From: a bacterium
Lineage (GTDB): Bacteria > Myxococcota_A > Bradymonadia > UBA7976 > UBA1532
Reading direction: 5' to 3'
Assembly (NCBI GenBank): GCA_030426085.1
Contig: JAUHYW010000082.1
Location: forward strand, 1-43,654
DNA: 43,654 bases
Of the stretch, positions 27,873 through 39,132 are shown one piece after another. How positions within the stretch are numbered: position 1 is the stretch's first letter; the number at the start of each line of letters is the position of its first letter. Both the position numbers and the translations under genes were made by a program. The notes beneath the pieces are model-generated. The model was not told the origin of the DNA. It saw only the letters and a list, made by a program, of their open reading frames with translations, and ran no database searches.

Positions 27873-29129
27873 ATGCGGCGACTGCACGGGCTCCTGGTGG
27901 GGCTCCTGACACTGAGCGGCGCTCATCTGATCAGCGGGTGCGACGACGCGGTCGCCCCGCTGGTCGAGGCGCAGGACGAAGGCCGACGGGGCGACCTCGA
28001 CCAGGGCCGGCCCGTCGACGCCGCCCCCGATCGGGCCCCGGCGGAGCTCGACGCCGCGCCCCCGCCGACCCCGGACATGGCCCCGCCGACCCCGGACATG
28101 GCCCCGCCCGCCCCCGACATGGCCCCGCCGGCCCCGGACATGGCCCCGCCCGCCCCCGACATGACGCCGCCCGAGCCGGACGCCATGCCCCCGATGGCCC
28201 CCACCGCCACCGCCTGCTTCGACGGCCTCTTCGCCAGCGAGCTGACCGACGGCCCGGACTACGACCAGTTCGACCCCATCGTCGGCAGCCACTGCATGGG
28301 CACCGACCACCAGCGCATCGAAGGCATCGAGCGGGTCGTCTTCGTCGGCGACTCGGTCACCGTCGGCACCCCGCCCAACCCCACCGCCGACTACTTCCGA
28401 AACCGGCTCGCCGAGCGCCTCTCCGACCGCTTCGGCCTCGCCCGCCCCGATCTGCTGTGGCGCGAGGTCGACCTGATCAACGGCGCCGGCCTCGTGCGCG
28501 AGTCGGGCGACTTCGCCAACTGCGGCCGCTACGGCGCCCGCACCGACGACCTGCTGCGAGACGGCGAGCTGATGTCGGCCTGCGTGCCGCCCGAGACCCG
28601 CGACCGGCGCACGCTCATCGTCATGACCATCGGGGGCAACGACGTCTCGAGCATCACCCAGGACGGCATCGAGGGGGCCAGCGTCGAAGACCTGTGGGCC
28701 GAGACCGAAGAGTTCGTCGGCCTGCTGCGCGACGCCATGCGCTGGGTCCGCGAGCCGGGGCGGTTCCCCAACGGGGTGTATGTCATCTTCGCCAACATGT
28801 TCGAGTTCACCGACGGCACCGGCGACCTGAGCGCCTGCCCCGCCGCGGGGGCCGCCGGCTTCGCCGAGGAGTGGGACGACCCGTCCCTGCTCGCCGACAT
28901 GGTGGTGTGGGCCAACGAGCAGTACATGTCGATCGCCGTCGAGTACGGGGTCGACATGATCTTCATGCTGGAGCACTTCTGCGGCCACGGCTTCAACTTC
29001 GACGACCCCGCCGCGCCCTGCTACCGGGGCCCCGACGCCGAGCTGTGGTTCGACCTGACCTGCATCCACCCCAACAGCATCGGGCACCGGGCCATCACCG
29101 ACATGTTCGAGGCGGTCATCCTCGAGTAA
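27873..29129 (+). CDS. SGNH/GDSL-like hydrolase lipoprotein
   Basis: A 418-residue surface or periplasmic esterase-type lipoprotein. The signal ends LISGC (Cys23 lipidated). A linker of PPxPDMA heptads (about 64-100) follows, and then an SGNH-hydrolase domain (about 150-415). Block I is GDSVTVG (159-165, Ser161), block III is GGND (254-257), and a C-terminal HPNSIGH (His399, His405) supplies the catalytic His region. The acid before the His is not obvious. GGTGGAG precedes ATG 27873. The gene is monocistronic; the kinase gene follows after 100 bp with its own start region. Confidence 0.82.
   Translation: MRRLHGLLVGLLTLSGAHLISGCDDAVAPLVEAQDEGRRGDLDQGRPVDAAPDRAPAELDAAPPPTPDMAPPTPDMAPPAPDMAPPAPDMAPPAPDMTPPEPDAMPPMAPTATACFDGLFASELTDGPDYDQFDPIVGSHCMGTDHQRIEGIERVVFVGDSVTVGTPPNPTADYFRNRLAERLSDRFGLARPDLLWREVDLINGAGLVRESGDFANCGRYGARTDDLLRDGELMSACVPPETRDRRTLIVMTIGGNDVSSITQDGIEGASVEDLWAETEEFVGLLRDAMRWVREPGRFPNGVYVIFANMFEFTDGTGDLSACPAAGAAGFAEEWDDPSLLADMVVWANEQYMSIAVEYGVDMIFMLEHFCGHGFNFDDPAAPCYRGPDAELWFDLTCIHPNSIGHRAITDMFEAVILE
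28062..28166. repeat. Five 21-bp tandem repeats in the GDSL lipoprotein linker
   Basis: Units begin at 28062, 28083, 28104, 28125 and 28146. Each encodes the heptad PP(T/A)PDMA. Units 3 and 5 resemble each other, as do 1, 2 and 4, so recent duplication is likely. Copy-number change would alter tether length without a frameshift. Confidence 0.8.
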
Positions 29130-29229
29130 GGGCTCGTCAGGAAGTATCTCGGGCCCTCGGCGATCCGAGCTATGACCGCCGGGGGGCAACCCGCTGTCCC
29201 CCACCCCGGATTGCTGATACACCGGGGGC

Positions 29230-30687
<1,458 letters not shown>

Positions 30688-30702
30688 CGGCCGGACGTCG
30701 GA

Positions 30703-31923
30703 TCAATCGAGGCCGTGGTAAGCGACCAGATACGGCAGGCGTCGACCCCGAGAGCCCGGCACGTACTCGACCGTGATGCGCGCGGTCTCCCGCAGGTGAT
30801 CCTGCAAGTGATCCTGCCAGTCCGGGTCGAAGCGGCGGATGCGGCGCTGGTCGATCCGCACGTCCATCCGGTGTCCTCGGGGCAGCGCACCGGCGCGCGT
30901 GAGAAGCTCGACGCGCACGATCGGCACCCTCTTGCGAAAGACGAGCCCCACCAGCCGGACGTCCAGCTCCCGCTGATCGGCGTAATCCGCGATACTGGCG
31001 ATCCGCGCGTCGACCCGCGTCCGAACCACCGGGTCGAGGGCGAGCCGGGCCGCGCGAGCGTGCGGCACGCTGGTCTCCATGACGACGCGCCCGACGTCCT
31101 GCCCATCGGCGGCGAGCTGCTTGATCTGACGCAGGACCGGCGTCGCATAGTCCCGGCCCGCTTCGAACCCGAGGAACGGATCAGCCTCACCGGGTGGGAT
31201 CATCGCCCCGGGCTCCTCGGCCTCTGAAGCCGTCCGGCACCACGCCAGGAACGTCTCGATCGCCCCCCGGGCCGTCCCCGCCTCGGACGAGTCCGGCCAC
31301 AGATCGGACTGGGGGCTCGCCGGGAGCACGATCAGATTCAGCCCGTAGCTCGCCGCCTCCGCGGGCCCCTCGTAGATCTCCAAGGGGTGTGCCAGGGCGC
31401 TGCCCGGGGCGCCTTGGGTCCGATAGGGTCGCCCTTCGTTGTACTCTGCCGCCCGCAGGACGAGGCCGGTCACGAGCATCTGCCGCTGCCGGGCGATGCC
31501 GGCCGGCACCAGACCATGTCGGACCCGCCCGTCGACGAGCTTGAGCCGGATGCGACCCACGTCGCGCCGGTCCTGGACGATCGCCTCGACGTCGCCCGCG
31601 CTCCACGCCCGCTCCATCAGCCGGCGGAGCTCCTGGATACCCTCCGGCGTCAAGCTGTCGAGCTGCCCGAGAAAGAACCCTGCCACCCGGATGGCGTCGC
31701 GATGGCGCGCCCCGCGTACCCACAGCGCCGCCGCGCTGACGGCCAACGTCGTGCGGGTGCGTCGCATCTCGAGCGGGACCCCGCAGGCGACGGCCTCCTC
31801 CAACTCGGCCGCCCGGGCGAAGCCCTGCGCCGCCTCGTCGAGGCGACCGGCCGCCTCGGCCCTCTCGGCGGCGAACGCGAGGTTCTGAGCCTCGATCCGT
31901 CGGGGGTCATCGAAGACACCCAT
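30703..31923 (-). CDS. Hypothetical protein, second gene of an unrecognised two-gene module
   Basis: A 406-residue soluble protein with no recognised family. The N-terminus (about 8-90) is helical and TPR-like (AAERAEAAGRLDEAAQGFARAAELE). The middle is mixed alpha/beta, and the C-terminal 150 residues are Arg-rich with alternating strands (DVRLVGLVFRKRVPIVRVEL ... RITVEYVPGSRGRRLPYLV). Its ATG overlaps the upstream stop by one base (TGATG), so translation is coupled and the two products probably act together. Codon use is a little less GC-extreme than in the neighbours. It is convergent with the kinase gene (15-bp gap). The function cannot be assigned. Confidence 0.7.
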   Translation of the reverse strand: MGVFDDPRRIEAQNLAFAAERAEAAGRLDEAAQGFARAAELEEAVACGVPLEMRRTRTTLAVSAAALWVRGARHRDAIRVAGFFLGQLDSLTPEGIQELRRLMERAWSAGDVEAIVQDRRDVGRIRLKLVDGRVRHGLVPAGIARQRQMLVTGLVLRAAEYNEGRPYRTQGAPGSALAHPLEIYEGPAEAASYGLNLIVLPASPQSDLWPDSSEAGTARGAIETFLAWCRTASEAEEPGAMIPPGEADPFLGFEAGRDYATPVLRQIKQLAADGQDVGRVVMETSVPHARAARLALDPVVRTRVDARIASIADYADQRELDVRLVGLVFRKRVPIVRVELLTRAGALPRGHRMDVRIDQRRIRRFDPDWQDHLQDHLRETARITVEYVPGSRGRRLPYLVAYHGLD

Positions 31924-32441
31924 CAACCGACCCACGCCATCAGGACCCGCACATCGCTGAACCGCACGACGAAGGCAAAGCCCGGCCCCGGGCGCCGACG
32001 GAGCTGATCGGCCTTCTCCCCCAGCCTGCGCTCCAAGCCAGCGCCCTCGTTCGTCCCGTGGACCTCCAGGCGGATGTGCTCCTCCTCGCCTGCGCCTTCC
32101 TTGAGCAGCAGCCAGTCGGCCCCCGACCCCTGCCAGGCCCGGCCGAGGACCCGGTATCCCAGCGCGCGCATCACGGCGATCGCGAGCCCGTAGGCCCCGT
32201 GCTCTGCCGCGTCCTTGAGGTTGGCGTGTGTCTGGGGGGCGTAGGGATCAGCCGACGCCGTCCACCAGACCCCGAGGGGCACCGTCGTGTCATTCCAATC
32301 GCGCAGGGTGCCGGTGGTGTCGGGCGGGGACGGCGCATGATGCAGCGCCAGCATGTGGCGCGCCGCTTCGGCCGTGAAGAGCGTCGCGGCCAGCGAAGGC
32401 GGAGCCGACTCCGGCAGCCGGTCGATGTCGATTCGAAGCAT
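31923..32441 (-). CDS. Hypothetical protein, first gene of an unrecognised two-gene module
   Basis: A 172-residue soluble protein. The segment YGLAIAVMRALGYRVLGRAW-QGSGADWLLL, followed by HIRLEVHGTNEGAGLERRLGEK, has a conserved look. A GxGADW turn and a strand with E-V-H/S appear in many short bacterial accessory proteins that I know only as hypotheticals. The acidic/basic spacing is loosely reminiscent of a nuclease-like alpha/beta core, but no diagnostic motif is complete. It begins at ATG 32441 without a strong ribosome site and overlaps the 406-residue partner's start by one base. The upstream FKBP gene ends 27 bp away on the same strand, so read-through transcription is possible. Confidence 0.68.
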   Translation of the reverse strand: MLRIDIDRLPESAPPSLAATLFTAEAARHMLALHHAPSPPDTTGTLRDWNDTTVPLGVWWTASADPYAPQTHANLKDAAEHGAYGLAIAVMRALGYRVLGRAWQGSGADWLLLKEGAGEEEHIRLEVHGTNEGAGLERRLGEKADQLRRRPGPGFAFVVRFSDVRVLMAWVG

Positions 32442-32468
32442 CGCCCCTCGCCCGCTCAGCGCGCGGGA

Positions 32469-33479
32469 TCACTTGCCGCCGAGGATCCCGATCAACTCGA
32501 TGTCGAACACCAGCATGCCCGCCGGGGCGCCGGGCCGCTTGGGCGTCTCGCCGTAGGCCATCTCGGCCGGGATCCAGAAGCGGGTCTTCTCGCCGACCGA
32601 CATGAGCTGCACGCCCTCGGTCCAGCCCTTGATCACCCCGTTGAGGGGGAAGCTCGCCGGCCGCCCGCGCTTCACCGAGCTGTCGAACAGCTTGCCGTCC
32701 GTCGTCCAGCCCGAGTAGTGCACCTTGACCATCGACTCGGCCGTCGGCTTGGGCCCATCGGCCGGCGTCAGCACCTTGTAGGCCAGCCCGCTCGCCGTCT
32801 TCTTCGCGTCGGCCGGCACCGCGGCCACATCGGCCGGCGTCTCGATCTTCGGCGGCTCTTCGAAGCCGAGCAGCTCGACGTCGAAGACGAGCTGACCCGT
32901 CGGCGCGCCCGGGCGCGAGGGCACGTTGCCGTAGGCCAGCTCGGCCGGGATCCAGAAGCGGCGCTTCTCGCCCTTGCTCATGAGCTGCAACCCCTCGGTC
33001 CAGCCCTTGATCACCCGGTTGAGCGGGAACTGCGCCGGCTTCCCGCGCTTGTGCGAGCTGTCGAACATCTCGCCGTCGCTCGACTGCCAGCCGGTGTAGT
33101 GCACCTCGACGACCGCCTCGGCCGTCGGCTTCTCCCCGCCGTCGCCGGCCTTCAGCACCGTGCTCGCCAGACCGCTGGCGGTCTTCTCCGCGTCGGCCGG
33201 CGGCGCGGCCACATCGGGCGGCGCGTCGAACGACGGCGGCGCGGCGGGCGCCGGCGCAGCGGCTTTCTCGGCGGGGGCCTTCGGCGTGGCCGCCTCGTCG
33301 GCGCCCGCCTTCTCCAGATCGGCGGCGGCCTTCTCGGCGGCGGCGCCGGCCTTGGCGCTCGACTCGGCGGCTTTCTCTTCGGCGGCGGCCTCCGGCGCGG
33401 GGGCGTCAGCGGGCTTCTCGCACCCGGTCGCAGCGAGCGACAGCGCGAGGGCGGCAGATGTCATCAGGTGGCTCTTCAT
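32469..33479 (-). CDS. Lipoprotein with two tandem FKBP-type peptidyl-prolyl isomerase domains
   Basis: A 336-residue periplasmic chaperone-like lipoprotein. The signal ends LAATGC (Cys20). An Ala/Glu/Lys-rich helical spacer (about 22-85) leads to two FKBP domains (about 110-205 and 235-330). These are near copies of each other: each has VEVHYTGW/VKVHYSGW, a DSS string, FPLN-VIKGWTEG, RFWIPAE-AYG and a closing strand VFD(V/I)EL. The active-site aromatic and Asp positions are kept, so prolyl isomerisation of exported proteins is likely. The ATG at 33479 lacks a Shine-Dalgarno sequence. A sigma-54-like promoter 200 bases upstream would give a leader with a strong hairpin. The divergent neighbour is a NorR-type activator. 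Confidence 0.9.
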   Translation of the reverse strand: MKSHLMTSAALALSLAATGCEKPADAPAPEAAAEEKAAESSAKAGAAAEKAAADLEKAGADEAATPKAPAEKAAAPAPAAPPSFDAPPDVAAPPADAEKTASGLASTVLKAGDGGEKPTAEAVVEVHYTGWQSSDGEMFDSSHKRGKPAQFPLNRVIKGWTEGLQLMSKGEKRRFWIPAELAYGNVPSRPGAPTGQLVFDVELLGFEEPPKIETPADVAAVPADAKKTASGLAYKVLTPADGPKPTAESMVKVHYSGWTTDGKLFDSSVKRGRPASFPLNGVIKGWTEGVQLMSVGEKTRFWIPAEMAYGETPKRPGAPAGMLVFDIELIGILGGK

Positions 33480-33540
33480 GGGCCACGCATAGCACGCGGC
33501 CCCAGGCGACGCGAGCCGAAAACCGGGGGGTCGTGAGGGA

Positions 33541-33589
33541 CTGCCCGAGGGACGCGAGCGGGAGGAGGTGACCCGCGTCCCCCGGGCAG
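33541..33589 (-). promoter_or_regulatory. Long leader hairpin upstream of the FKBP gene
   Basis: Arms of 16 bp (33541-33556 and 33574-33589) pair with one non-Watson-Crick position. Read as minus-strand RNA that position is a G-U wobble, so the whole stem pairs; on the plus strand it would be an A-C mismatch. This favours function in the FKBP-direction transcript. The 17-nt loop (33557-33573) reads CCTCCTCCC on that strand, i.e. complementary to a Shine-Dalgarno sequence. Confidence 0.5.
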
Positions 33590-33689
33590 AGAGAGCGACG
33601 AGACGGGCAGCGCCTTCGGGGAGGGAGGCGCCGGAACCACCCGGCTCCGGCGCACCCGGCGGCGACCGCCCGGCTCGCCCCAGAGACTG

Positions 33690-33705
33690 AGCACAGCCCG
33701 TGCCA
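33690..33705 (-). promoter_or_regulatory. Candidate sigma-54 (-24/-12) promoter facing the FKBP gene
   Basis: The minus strand reads TGGCACG-GGCT-GTGCT. This matches the family consensus TGGCACG-N4-TTGCW at all positions but one, with the GG and GC doublets 12 bases apart as required. The expected start is near 33679, about 200 bases before the FKBP start codon. A gene for a sigma-54 activator lies immediately on the other side of the spacer. Confidence 0.55.
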
Positions 33706-33768
33706 GCCTCCGAGGCCCCATCCCACCGTCACCCCGGGGCCCGCCGACGCCATTTCGTGCATCGGGGG

Positions 33769-33796
33769 ACCGATATCCGGGTGCGACACCGATATC
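33769..33796. promoter_or_regulatory. Paired ACCGATATC repeats, candidate activator-binding sites
   Basis: Two direct copies of ACCGATATC (33769-33777 and 33788-33796) start 19 bp apart, nearly two helical turns. They lie about 90-118 bp upstream of the predicted sigma-54 transcription start and 55-82 bp before the activator gene. This is the usual place for upstream activating sequences. They do not obviously fit the GT-N7-AC core known for E. coli NorR, so binding by this regulator is inferred from position only. Confidence 0.4.
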
Positions 33797-33850
33797 TCGT
33801 CGGGCATCGTTCATCCCCGAGACCGCCCGCGCGCCACATCGGAGGCCAGC

Positions 33851-35395
<1,545 letters not shown>

Positions 35396-35473
35396 CGCGG
35401 GCCCCTGCCGAGCGCCGGTTGTCCCGCCCGGCCGCGGCCGGCTACCGTCGAGCGCGTCGCCCTGGAGGTCGCC

Positions 35474-37393
35474 ATGCCGCCGCGCCCCGCCCGCCTGATC
35501 CGCACGGCCGTGGCCCTGGCCTGCGCCGCCCTCGCCGGCTGCGACGACCCCTCGCCCCGACCCGCCGCCCGAGACGCCGCGCCGCCCGACGGCCCCCCGC
35601 CGCTCATCGACGCCGCCCCGCCCGACGCGACCCCCGACGCCCACCCCGACGCGACCCCCGAACCCGACGCCGCCCCGCCCTGCGGCCCGACGCTGCGCTA
35701 CGACCCCGCCGGATCCCACTGGCTCGACACCCCGTGGCCCTCGCCCGCCGACCTCACCGCCGGCAGCCCCGACCTCGACCGCACCCCGATGCCCGACATC
35801 GCCCTGACCGCCCCCTACCGGGCGGTCGCCGCCACCCTCGACGGCTTCGGCCTCAACGGCGCGGCCTACGCCGCCTTCGACGGCCCGCTCGACCCCGACG
35901 CCGCCCCGACCCCCGCCGAGACCCTCGCCGCCGACGCCCCGGTGCAGCTCATCGTGGTCGACGGCCCCGAGGCCGGCCGCCGGATCCCGCTCGACGTCGG
36001 CGTGCCCTCCGCAGCCGACGCCTGGGTCGACCCCGCGACCTTGCTCGCCCGCCCGGTGCCCGGCTTCGTGCTGCCCGAAGCCGCCACCGTCTGCGTCGCC
36101 TGGACCGACCGCATCCGCGGAGCCGACGGCTGCCCCGCCCGCCCCGCGCCGGGCTTCCTCGCCGCGCTCGACCGCGACCCGGCCCTGGCCCCGCTCGCCG
36201 CCGACCCCCCGCCGGGCCTCGTCGGCGGCACCTGCTACCCCACCCGGCGGGCCACCCACCGCCTCGACGCCGCCCTGGCCCACGCCCGCGCCGCGCCGCT
36301 GGGCCCGGTCACCCTCATCGGCTACGACGACTACGGCGGCCCGCCCCGGCGGATCCTCGAGCTGGCCTACGAGGCCCCGTCCTACCAGTCGGGCGAGGCC
36401 CCGTGGACCACCGTCGGCACCGGCGGCCTGACCTTCGACGCCGACGGCCCCGTCGCCCGCCGGGCGCTGATCTTCGCCCACATCGCCCTGCCCGACGCCG
36501 ACCCGCCCCCCGGCGGCTTCCCCGTCGTGCAATACGCCGCCGGCACCGGCGGAGACCGGACCGTCTGCCCCGCGATCATGCGCCAGGCCTACGCCAGCGG
36601 GCACGCGGTCGCCTGCATCGACCGCCCCGGACTCGGCCGGCGGGGCGACGGCAGCGAGCCCCCGTGGCCCGACTTCCGCAACCCGTTCGCCTCGCTGGGC
36701 ACGATGGCCCAGGAGGTCGTCGACCACCTCACCCTCTCCCGGATCCTCGGCGCCCTGGCCGCCGGCGAGGTCGACCCCGGCGAGGACGGCCCCCCGCTGC
36801 CCCCGATCTCGACCGACCCCCCGGCGCTGCTCGGCTTCTCCCAGGGCGCGCTGATGGCCGGCATCGCGGCGGGCGTCCTGCCCGAGCTCGACGCGGTCAT
36901 CATCGACAGCGGCGGCGGGCTGGCCATCGAGGGGGCCCTGCTGCGCCCCGACTCGGCCCCGGTCGTCGCGCTCTTCGCCCCGCTGCTCGGCATCGCCGAC
37001 GCCAACCTCGACGGGCGCCACCCGGCCGTCGCCGTCTTGCAGATGCTGGCCGACGAGGTCGACCCCATCACCTACGCCGGCCGCTGGTTCGGCCCCGGCC
37101 TGCCCGACGTGCTCATCCTCTCGGGCACCCGCGACACCAAGACCCTCACCGCCTTCGCCAACGCGCTCGCCGTCGCCGGCCGGATCCCGCTGGCCGAGCC
37201 GATCCTGATCGACAGCCCGGGGCACGCCCTGATCGACCTCCCGCCGGTGACCCTGCCCATCGCCGGCAACCGCGACGGGCGCACCGCCGCGCTGATCCAG
37301 GCCGAGGCGGGCCACGGCCTGCGGCGCGCGCTGGGCGAGGCGATGGATCACTGGCTGCGCACCCGCCTGCCCGGCCCGCCCGAAGCCCGCTGA
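35474..37393 (+). CDS. Alpha/beta-hydrolase-like lipoprotein
   Basis: A 639-residue predicted lipoprotein. The signal ends ALAGC (Cys23). A Pro/Asp-rich linker (about 25-70) with PPDATPDA repeats precedes a large domain. Its C-terminal half reads like an alpha/beta hydrolase: VVQYAAGTGG before a helix, ACIDRPGLGRRGDG, nucleophile elbow GFSQGA, DVLILSGTRDTKT (acid region) and a late His in SPGHALID or EAGHGLRR. It resembles the outer-membrane lipoprotein esterases often seen in myxobacteria; the substrate is unknown. GGAGG lies five bases before ATG 35474. It follows norR by 78 bp on the same strand but probably has its own transcription signals. Confidence 0.75.
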   Translation: MPPRPARLIRTAVALACAALAGCDDPSPRPAARDAAPPDGPPPLIDAAPPDATPDAHPDATPEPDAAPPCGPTLRYDPAGSHWLDTPWPSPADLTAGSPDLDRTPMPDIALTAPYRAVAATLDGFGLNGAAYAAFDGPLDPDAAPTPAETLAADAPVQLIVVDGPEAGRRIPLDVGVPSAADAWVDPATLLARPVPGFVLPEAATVCVAWTDRIRGADGCPARPAPGFLAALDRDPALAPLAADPPPGLVGGTCYPTRRATHRLDAALAHARAAPLGPVTLIGYDDYGGPPRRILELAYEAPSYQSGEAPWTTVGTGGLTFDADGPVARRALIFAHIALPDADPPPGGFPVVQYAAGTGGDRTVCPAIMRQAYASGHAVACIDRPGLGRRGDGSEPPWPDFRNPFASLGTMAQEVVDHLTLSRILGALAAGEVDPGEDGPPLPPISTDPPALLGFSQGALMAGIAAGVLPELDAVIIDSGGGLAIEGALLRPDSAPVVALFAPLLGIADANLDGRHPAVAVLQMLADEVDPITYAGRWFGPGLPDVLILSGTRDTKTLTAFANALAVAGRIPLAEPILIDSPGHALIDLPPVTLPIAGNRDGRTAALIQAEAGHGLRRALGEAMDHWLRTRLPGPPEAR

Positions 37394-37475
37394 GCCCCCG
37401 CTGAGCCTCGCCCCCCTTCACATGGGCCGGCGATCGGAGTAATCAAGGCCCGAGCGGTCGAGACGCGGGGGAGCC

Positions 37476-39041
37476 ATGAGCAACAGCACCTGGAGCGGTG
37501 AGCGGGCCCGGGTCTTCGCCCGCGGTCTGCACCACATCGCCGCCTGCGACGGCCTGCAACGCCGCGAGAGAGCCGCCCTCCAGATCTTCCTCGACGCGGT
37601 CGGCGTGCCCGAGACCCTCGAGACGCTGGCCGCCGAGCCCTTCGACTACGGCGAGGCCACCGCGGCGCTCGATAGCACCTGGCTGCGGCGCACCTTCGTG
37701 CAGGCCTGCCGGCTGATGGTGCAGATGGACGGCAAGATCACCCCCACCGAGCGGGACACCCTGCGAGCGATGGCCGTCGCGCTCGGCATCGGAGAGAACG
37801 TCGCCCTCGAAGACCTCGCCGGCCCCCGCCCCGACCCCGAAGCCCTCGTCGAGTGGGTCGAGGCCCTCGCGGTCGACTTCGTCTCGTGGGACGAGGCCGA
37901 CAAGCGGGCCTGGTTCTGGTTCTTCCCCCACCCCGACCACCCGCTGGCCCACGGCGCCGAGATCCGGGTGTGCCACGGCCAGGTGCTGATGGTGCGCGAC
38001 GAGGGCGAGGTCACCGACGTGATCGAGCCCGGCAACCACACCGCCGGCCCCGAGGTGATGCCCGGCCTCGCCGCCCGCCGCGGGGGCTGGCCCGCCGACG
38101 GCATCGACGCCGACCTGCTCTTCGTGCGCACCGGCCCCTCGCCGATCCTGCGCTGGGGCACCACCTTCCCCGCCGAGGTCCCCACCCGCCGCTGGGGCGT
38201 CGTCCCGCTGCGGGCGTTCGGCCGGTTCAGCGTGCGCATCGAAGACCCCCGGGGCGTCGCCATGCGCTTCGCCCGGACCCGGGTGCCCACCGACGACGAG
38301 GTCGACGGCCGCCTGCGGCGCATGATCTCGGGCCGCTTCGCCGAGGCGCTGTCCAAGCTCGACTTCGAGGACGACGACGCCATGGTCGAGGGGCTCAACG
38401 ACCTCGACGGCCTCACCGAGCGCATCCTGCCGGCGCTCAAGGCCGGGCTGAACCGCTCGGGCATCAAGCTCATCCGCTTCCTCGTCGAGAACCTGACCGG
38501 CCCCCTCGAGGTCGGCCTGCGCCCCCGCTCCCGGCGGGCCGACCAGCTCACCGCCCTCGGCCGGACCCTGCTCGGCGGCGAGCGCCCCAGCGCCACGGCC
38601 GCGGTGCCCCTCGTCACCAGGGCCGTGCCCCGGGCCCGCCCGGTCGGCGCCCCGAGCGGACAGACCCCGAGGCCCGCGCCGAACCCGATCCCGACCCCGG
38701 CCGCCCCCCGCCCGGTCGCCGTGCCCATCCCGACCTCGACCCGCCCGGCCGGCCCGCCGCCCGTGCCCCGGGCCGACACCCCGCCGGCCCCCATCCGGGC
38801 CATCCCGGCCGTCACCCCGATCGCCACGCCGGCCGCCCGCCCCCTGCCCCCGACGGTCACCGCCCACGCCCTGCCCGAGCTGGCCACCCAGCCGTGCATC
38901 GCCTGCCAGGCGCCCATCCCCGCCGCCTCGCGCTTCTGCATGCAGTGCGGCACCCCCCAGACCCGCCCGTGCAACGCCTGCGGCGCCGAGCTGCCGGCGG
39001 GCGCCCGGTTCTGCAGCCACTGCGGCGCGCCTCAGGGCTGA
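37476..39041 (+). CDS. TerB-like / SPFH-domain protein with double zinc ribbon
   Basis: A 521-residue cytoplasmic protein. The N-terminal helical domain (about 9-115: LHHIAACDGLQRRERAALQIFL ... LMVQMDGKITPTERDTLRAMA) looks like TerB. The middle (about 150-360) is an SPFH/band-7-like domain of the YdjI (virion-core-protein-like) type, with VCHGQVLMVRDEGEVTDVIEPGNHT. A Pro/Ala linker (about 385-475) leads to a C-terminal double zinc ribbon with four CxxC pairs (PCIACQ, FCMQCG, PCNACG, FCSHCG). Such proteins are thought to assemble at membranes or stress structures; tellurite or phage links exist for TerB families, but none can be shown here. The start at ATG 37476 has GGGG-rich upstream bases. 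A probable partner follows 91 bp downstream. Confidence 0.82.
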   Translation: MSNSTWSGERARVFARGLHHIAACDGLQRRERAALQIFLDAVGVPETLETLAAEPFDYGEATAALDSTWLRRTFVQACRLMVQMDGKITPTERDTLRAMAVALGIGENVALEDLAGPRPDPEALVEWVEALAVDFVSWDEADKRAWFWFFPHPDHPLAHGAEIRVCHGQVLMVRDEGEVTDVIEPGNHTAGPEVMPGLAARRGGWPADGIDADLLFVRTGPSPILRWGTTFPAEVPTRRWGVVPLRAFGRFSVRIEDPRGVAMRFARTRVPTDDEVDGRLRRMISGRFAEALSKLDFEDDDAMVEGLNDLDGLTERILPALKAGLNRSGIKLIRFLVENLTGPLEVGLRPRSRRADQLTALGRTLLGGERPSATAAVPLVTRAVPRARPVGAPSGQTPRPAPNPIPTPAAPRPVAVPIPTSTRPAGPPPVPRADTPPAPIRAIPAVTPIATPAARPLPPTVTAHALPELATQPCIACQAPIPAASRFCMQCGTPQTRPCNACGAELPAGARFCSHCGAPQG

Positions 39042-39132
39042 CCCCGCCCCATTCCATTTGCGGTCTCCCGCCGGCGGTTGCGCGTCGCCTCACGCCCGAC
39101 CACCATGAAGCCACCCCGCCCCGGAGGACCGC

